Below are positions 62,982 through 64,000 of a stretch of 64,000 nt of DNA, in pieces. The stretch lies in contig NZ_CP063808.1 in assembly GCF_018128905.1 (NCBI RefSeq), forward strand, positions 186,001 through 250,000. The letters run 5' to 3'. The DNA is from Streptomyces sp. A2-16 (lineage in GTDB: Bacteria > Actinomycetota > Actinomycetes > Streptomycetales > Streptomycetaceae). The first letter of the stretch is position 1, and every line of letters starts with the position of its first letter. The notes below the pieces were generated by a model. That model ran no database searches. It saw only the letters and a program-made list of their open reading frames with translations, and was not told the origin of the DNA. The position numbers and the translations under genes are program-made.

Positions 62982-63058
62982 ATGATCAACCCGTCGGAAA
63001 AGGAACCCGCATGGAAAACCGCAACCGCAACGTGACGCGACAGTAGCACGGCGTGCTC
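62982..63058 (-). promoter_or_regulatory. cold-shock-type promoter/leader element of the CBS gene
   Basis: On the plus strand TGATCAACCCGTCGGAAA (62983-63000) and CGACAGTAGCACGGC (63037-63051) each differ from the csp-2 leader blocks by one base. GCAAC words lie between them as in csp-2. In the mRNA sense, TGCTACTGT gives a plausible -10 box. The element is roughly 160-240 bases upstream of the GTG. Confidence 0.55.
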
Positions 63059-63098
63059 GATCACCGTCGTGCTGCGCGAGGAGCAGGACGGCGGGGTG

Positions 63099-63548
63099 TC
63101 ACAGGGCGAGCAGCGCGCTCGCGGTGAGGCGGTGCGCGGGATCGGCCGCGGCGTCCATCAGCCGGTGTGCCGTGGCGTGCGCGGTCTCGGGCGGTACGAC
63201 CAGCAGGTCCCGGCGTCCGAGGCCGTAGGCGAAGAGCCGTACGGCATGCGGGTCGAACCCTGAGGCGAGCCAGGCGGCCCGCACGGTGTGACCGGACACG
63301 GGCAGGTCGCACGACGCGTGGCGCCAGGTGTCGCGGTGTGCGGTCATCCGCGTCACACGGCCCCACGACCTGTCGAACGCCTCGATGAGTGCGGGAAGTT
63401 CGGCGGCCAGGTCGTCGGAGCGGGGCCACCACGCGCCGTTCACCGGGCCGGGCGGGAAAGTCGGCGGACGCAGGGCGAGTCGGGCGGGGGGACGGAACGA
63501 GGAGGATTCCCGGTCCGGCGAGGCACGTTGGGGGGTGGGCGCGTTCAT
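63099..63548 (-). CDS. DUF5994-family protein
   Basis: A 149-residue cytoplasmic protein of the DUF5994 family. It has the family elements PARLALRPPTFPPGPVNGAWWPRSDDLAAELPALIEAF and WRHASCDLPVSGHTVRAAW (motifs shortened here to key stretches). Function is unknown. It starts at ATG 63548. It lies upstream of and colinear with the CBS gene but is separated from it by that gene's leader. Confidence 0.8.
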   Translation of the reverse strand: MNAPTPQRASPDRESSSFRPPARLALRPPTFPPGPVNGAWWPRSDDLAAELPALIEAFDRSWGRVTRMTAHRDTWRHASCDLPVSGHTVRAAWLASGFDPHAVRLFAYGLGRRDLLVVPPETAHATAHRLMDAAADPAHRLTASALLAL

Positions 63549-64000
63549 GTCGCGGTCCCTGTCCCCGGGGCGCCGTGCGGCGGCCCGGTGTCGTGGTGCG
63601 CCGGGAGCGACGCCGGCGGAGGGCCGACGGATGGGCGAATCCCGGTGCGCTCCACGCTACTCCGCCCCGCGAACCGTTGAACGGGGTGCGCGGGAGGGGG
63701 TTCTCTCCCGGGGCGGGTGCACGTAGGGTTACGGCATTCGGCCGCCCGCGGACTCCGCGGCGAGAACGCACATCGTTCGGCAGCCCTGACGGCTGCCCGT
63801 GCCCCATGACCCCGGGCAAGCACCGATTCCCGCCCCCCTCAGGGCAGTCGGCTCTCCCACCGGGCCGGCCGTCCCCGTGCTCACCCCGTCGCCTCCCTTC
63901 GTCGCGAGACCGGAGCGGTCACCTTCTGCGGTGCCCTATCCCGGTCCGACGCGGGGCACTCGCTCCCGAATCGCGCGCCCCGAAGGGGGGAAGGGCCGCG
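63549..64000. other. right-edge gap of about 450 bases
   Basis: No supportable gene. The frames that remain open lack family features and show no codon-position bias distinct from antisense shadows. The part just right of 63548 should contain the DUF5994 promoter, which I cannot place. Confidence 0.4.

Noticed and set aside
63545..63823. 92-codon minus-strand frame at the right edge
   Set aside because: Low-complexity Arg/Pro/Ala sequence with no ribosome site or family feature.

Overview
This is high-GC actinobacterial DNA that looks like a Streptomyces chromosome arm or core-flanking region. The evidence is strong third-position G/C in all plausible genes, frequent GTG starts and 4-base ATGA stop/start overlaps, a complete whiE-type spore-pigment polyketide operon, DUF4232 and DUF2252 proteins, and paralogous cold-shock/DEAD-box helicase pairs. 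I see no rRNA, tRNA, CRISPR array, insertion sequence or phage gene.

Layout. Bases 1-12000 hold a PAS/GAF/PP2C/ATPase signalling protein and two copies of a cold-shock-protein plus DEAD-box-helicase unit (minus strand). A PAP2 phosphatase, an HTH membrane regulator, a DUF4232 lipoprotein and a MerR regulator lie between the two copies. 12140-15764 has a TetR/quinone-oxidoreductase divergon, a secreted SRPBCC protein and a secreted beta-helix protein. 15808-25398 is a spore-pigment locus: an O-methyltransferase faces an operon of cyclase, aromatase, ACP, KS-beta, KS-alpha, cupin and WhiE-I-like proteins, followed by a class-F sortase with a small surface protein and an FAD hydroxylase. 25524-37370 carries a two-component system, an esterase, stress-type small proteins and several membrane proteins (ClC, BrkB, GAP/Sap, DUF2252). 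37457-40877 has a broken reductase remnant and a four-gene WXG/type-VII-secretion-like operon. 41076-46462 is kdpFABC with kdpE but no kdpD. 46634-49979 has an RHH regulator, a DUF4097 protein and a DrrAB-type ABC exporter. 50448-62379 is a TetR-fronted biosynthetic cluster. The right end carries a CBS-domain gene and a DUF5994 gene.

Most interesting parts. (1) 51526-58594 encodes seven tightly coupled genes: thermostable-hemolysin-family protein, AMP-dependent ligase, Fe(II)/2-oxoglutarate oxygenase, darcynin-like protein, AurF-type di-iron N-oxygenase and two class-III aminotransferases. The first aminotransferase has lost its PLP lysine (Glu instead) and looks like a pseudo-enzyme partner. 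I infer a pathway to an N-oxygenated small molecule (nitro, hydroxylamine or azoxy) that I do not recognise. (2) A leader element is shared by both cold-shock genes and the CBS gene 50 kb away, and a covarying hairpin overlaps the ribosome-binding sites of both helicases; together they suggest a cis-acting RNA/DNA regulon. (3) A 10-bp-periodic operator array precedes the RHH gene. (4) The kdp operon lacks its sensor kinase; a 39-codon ORF occupies that position.
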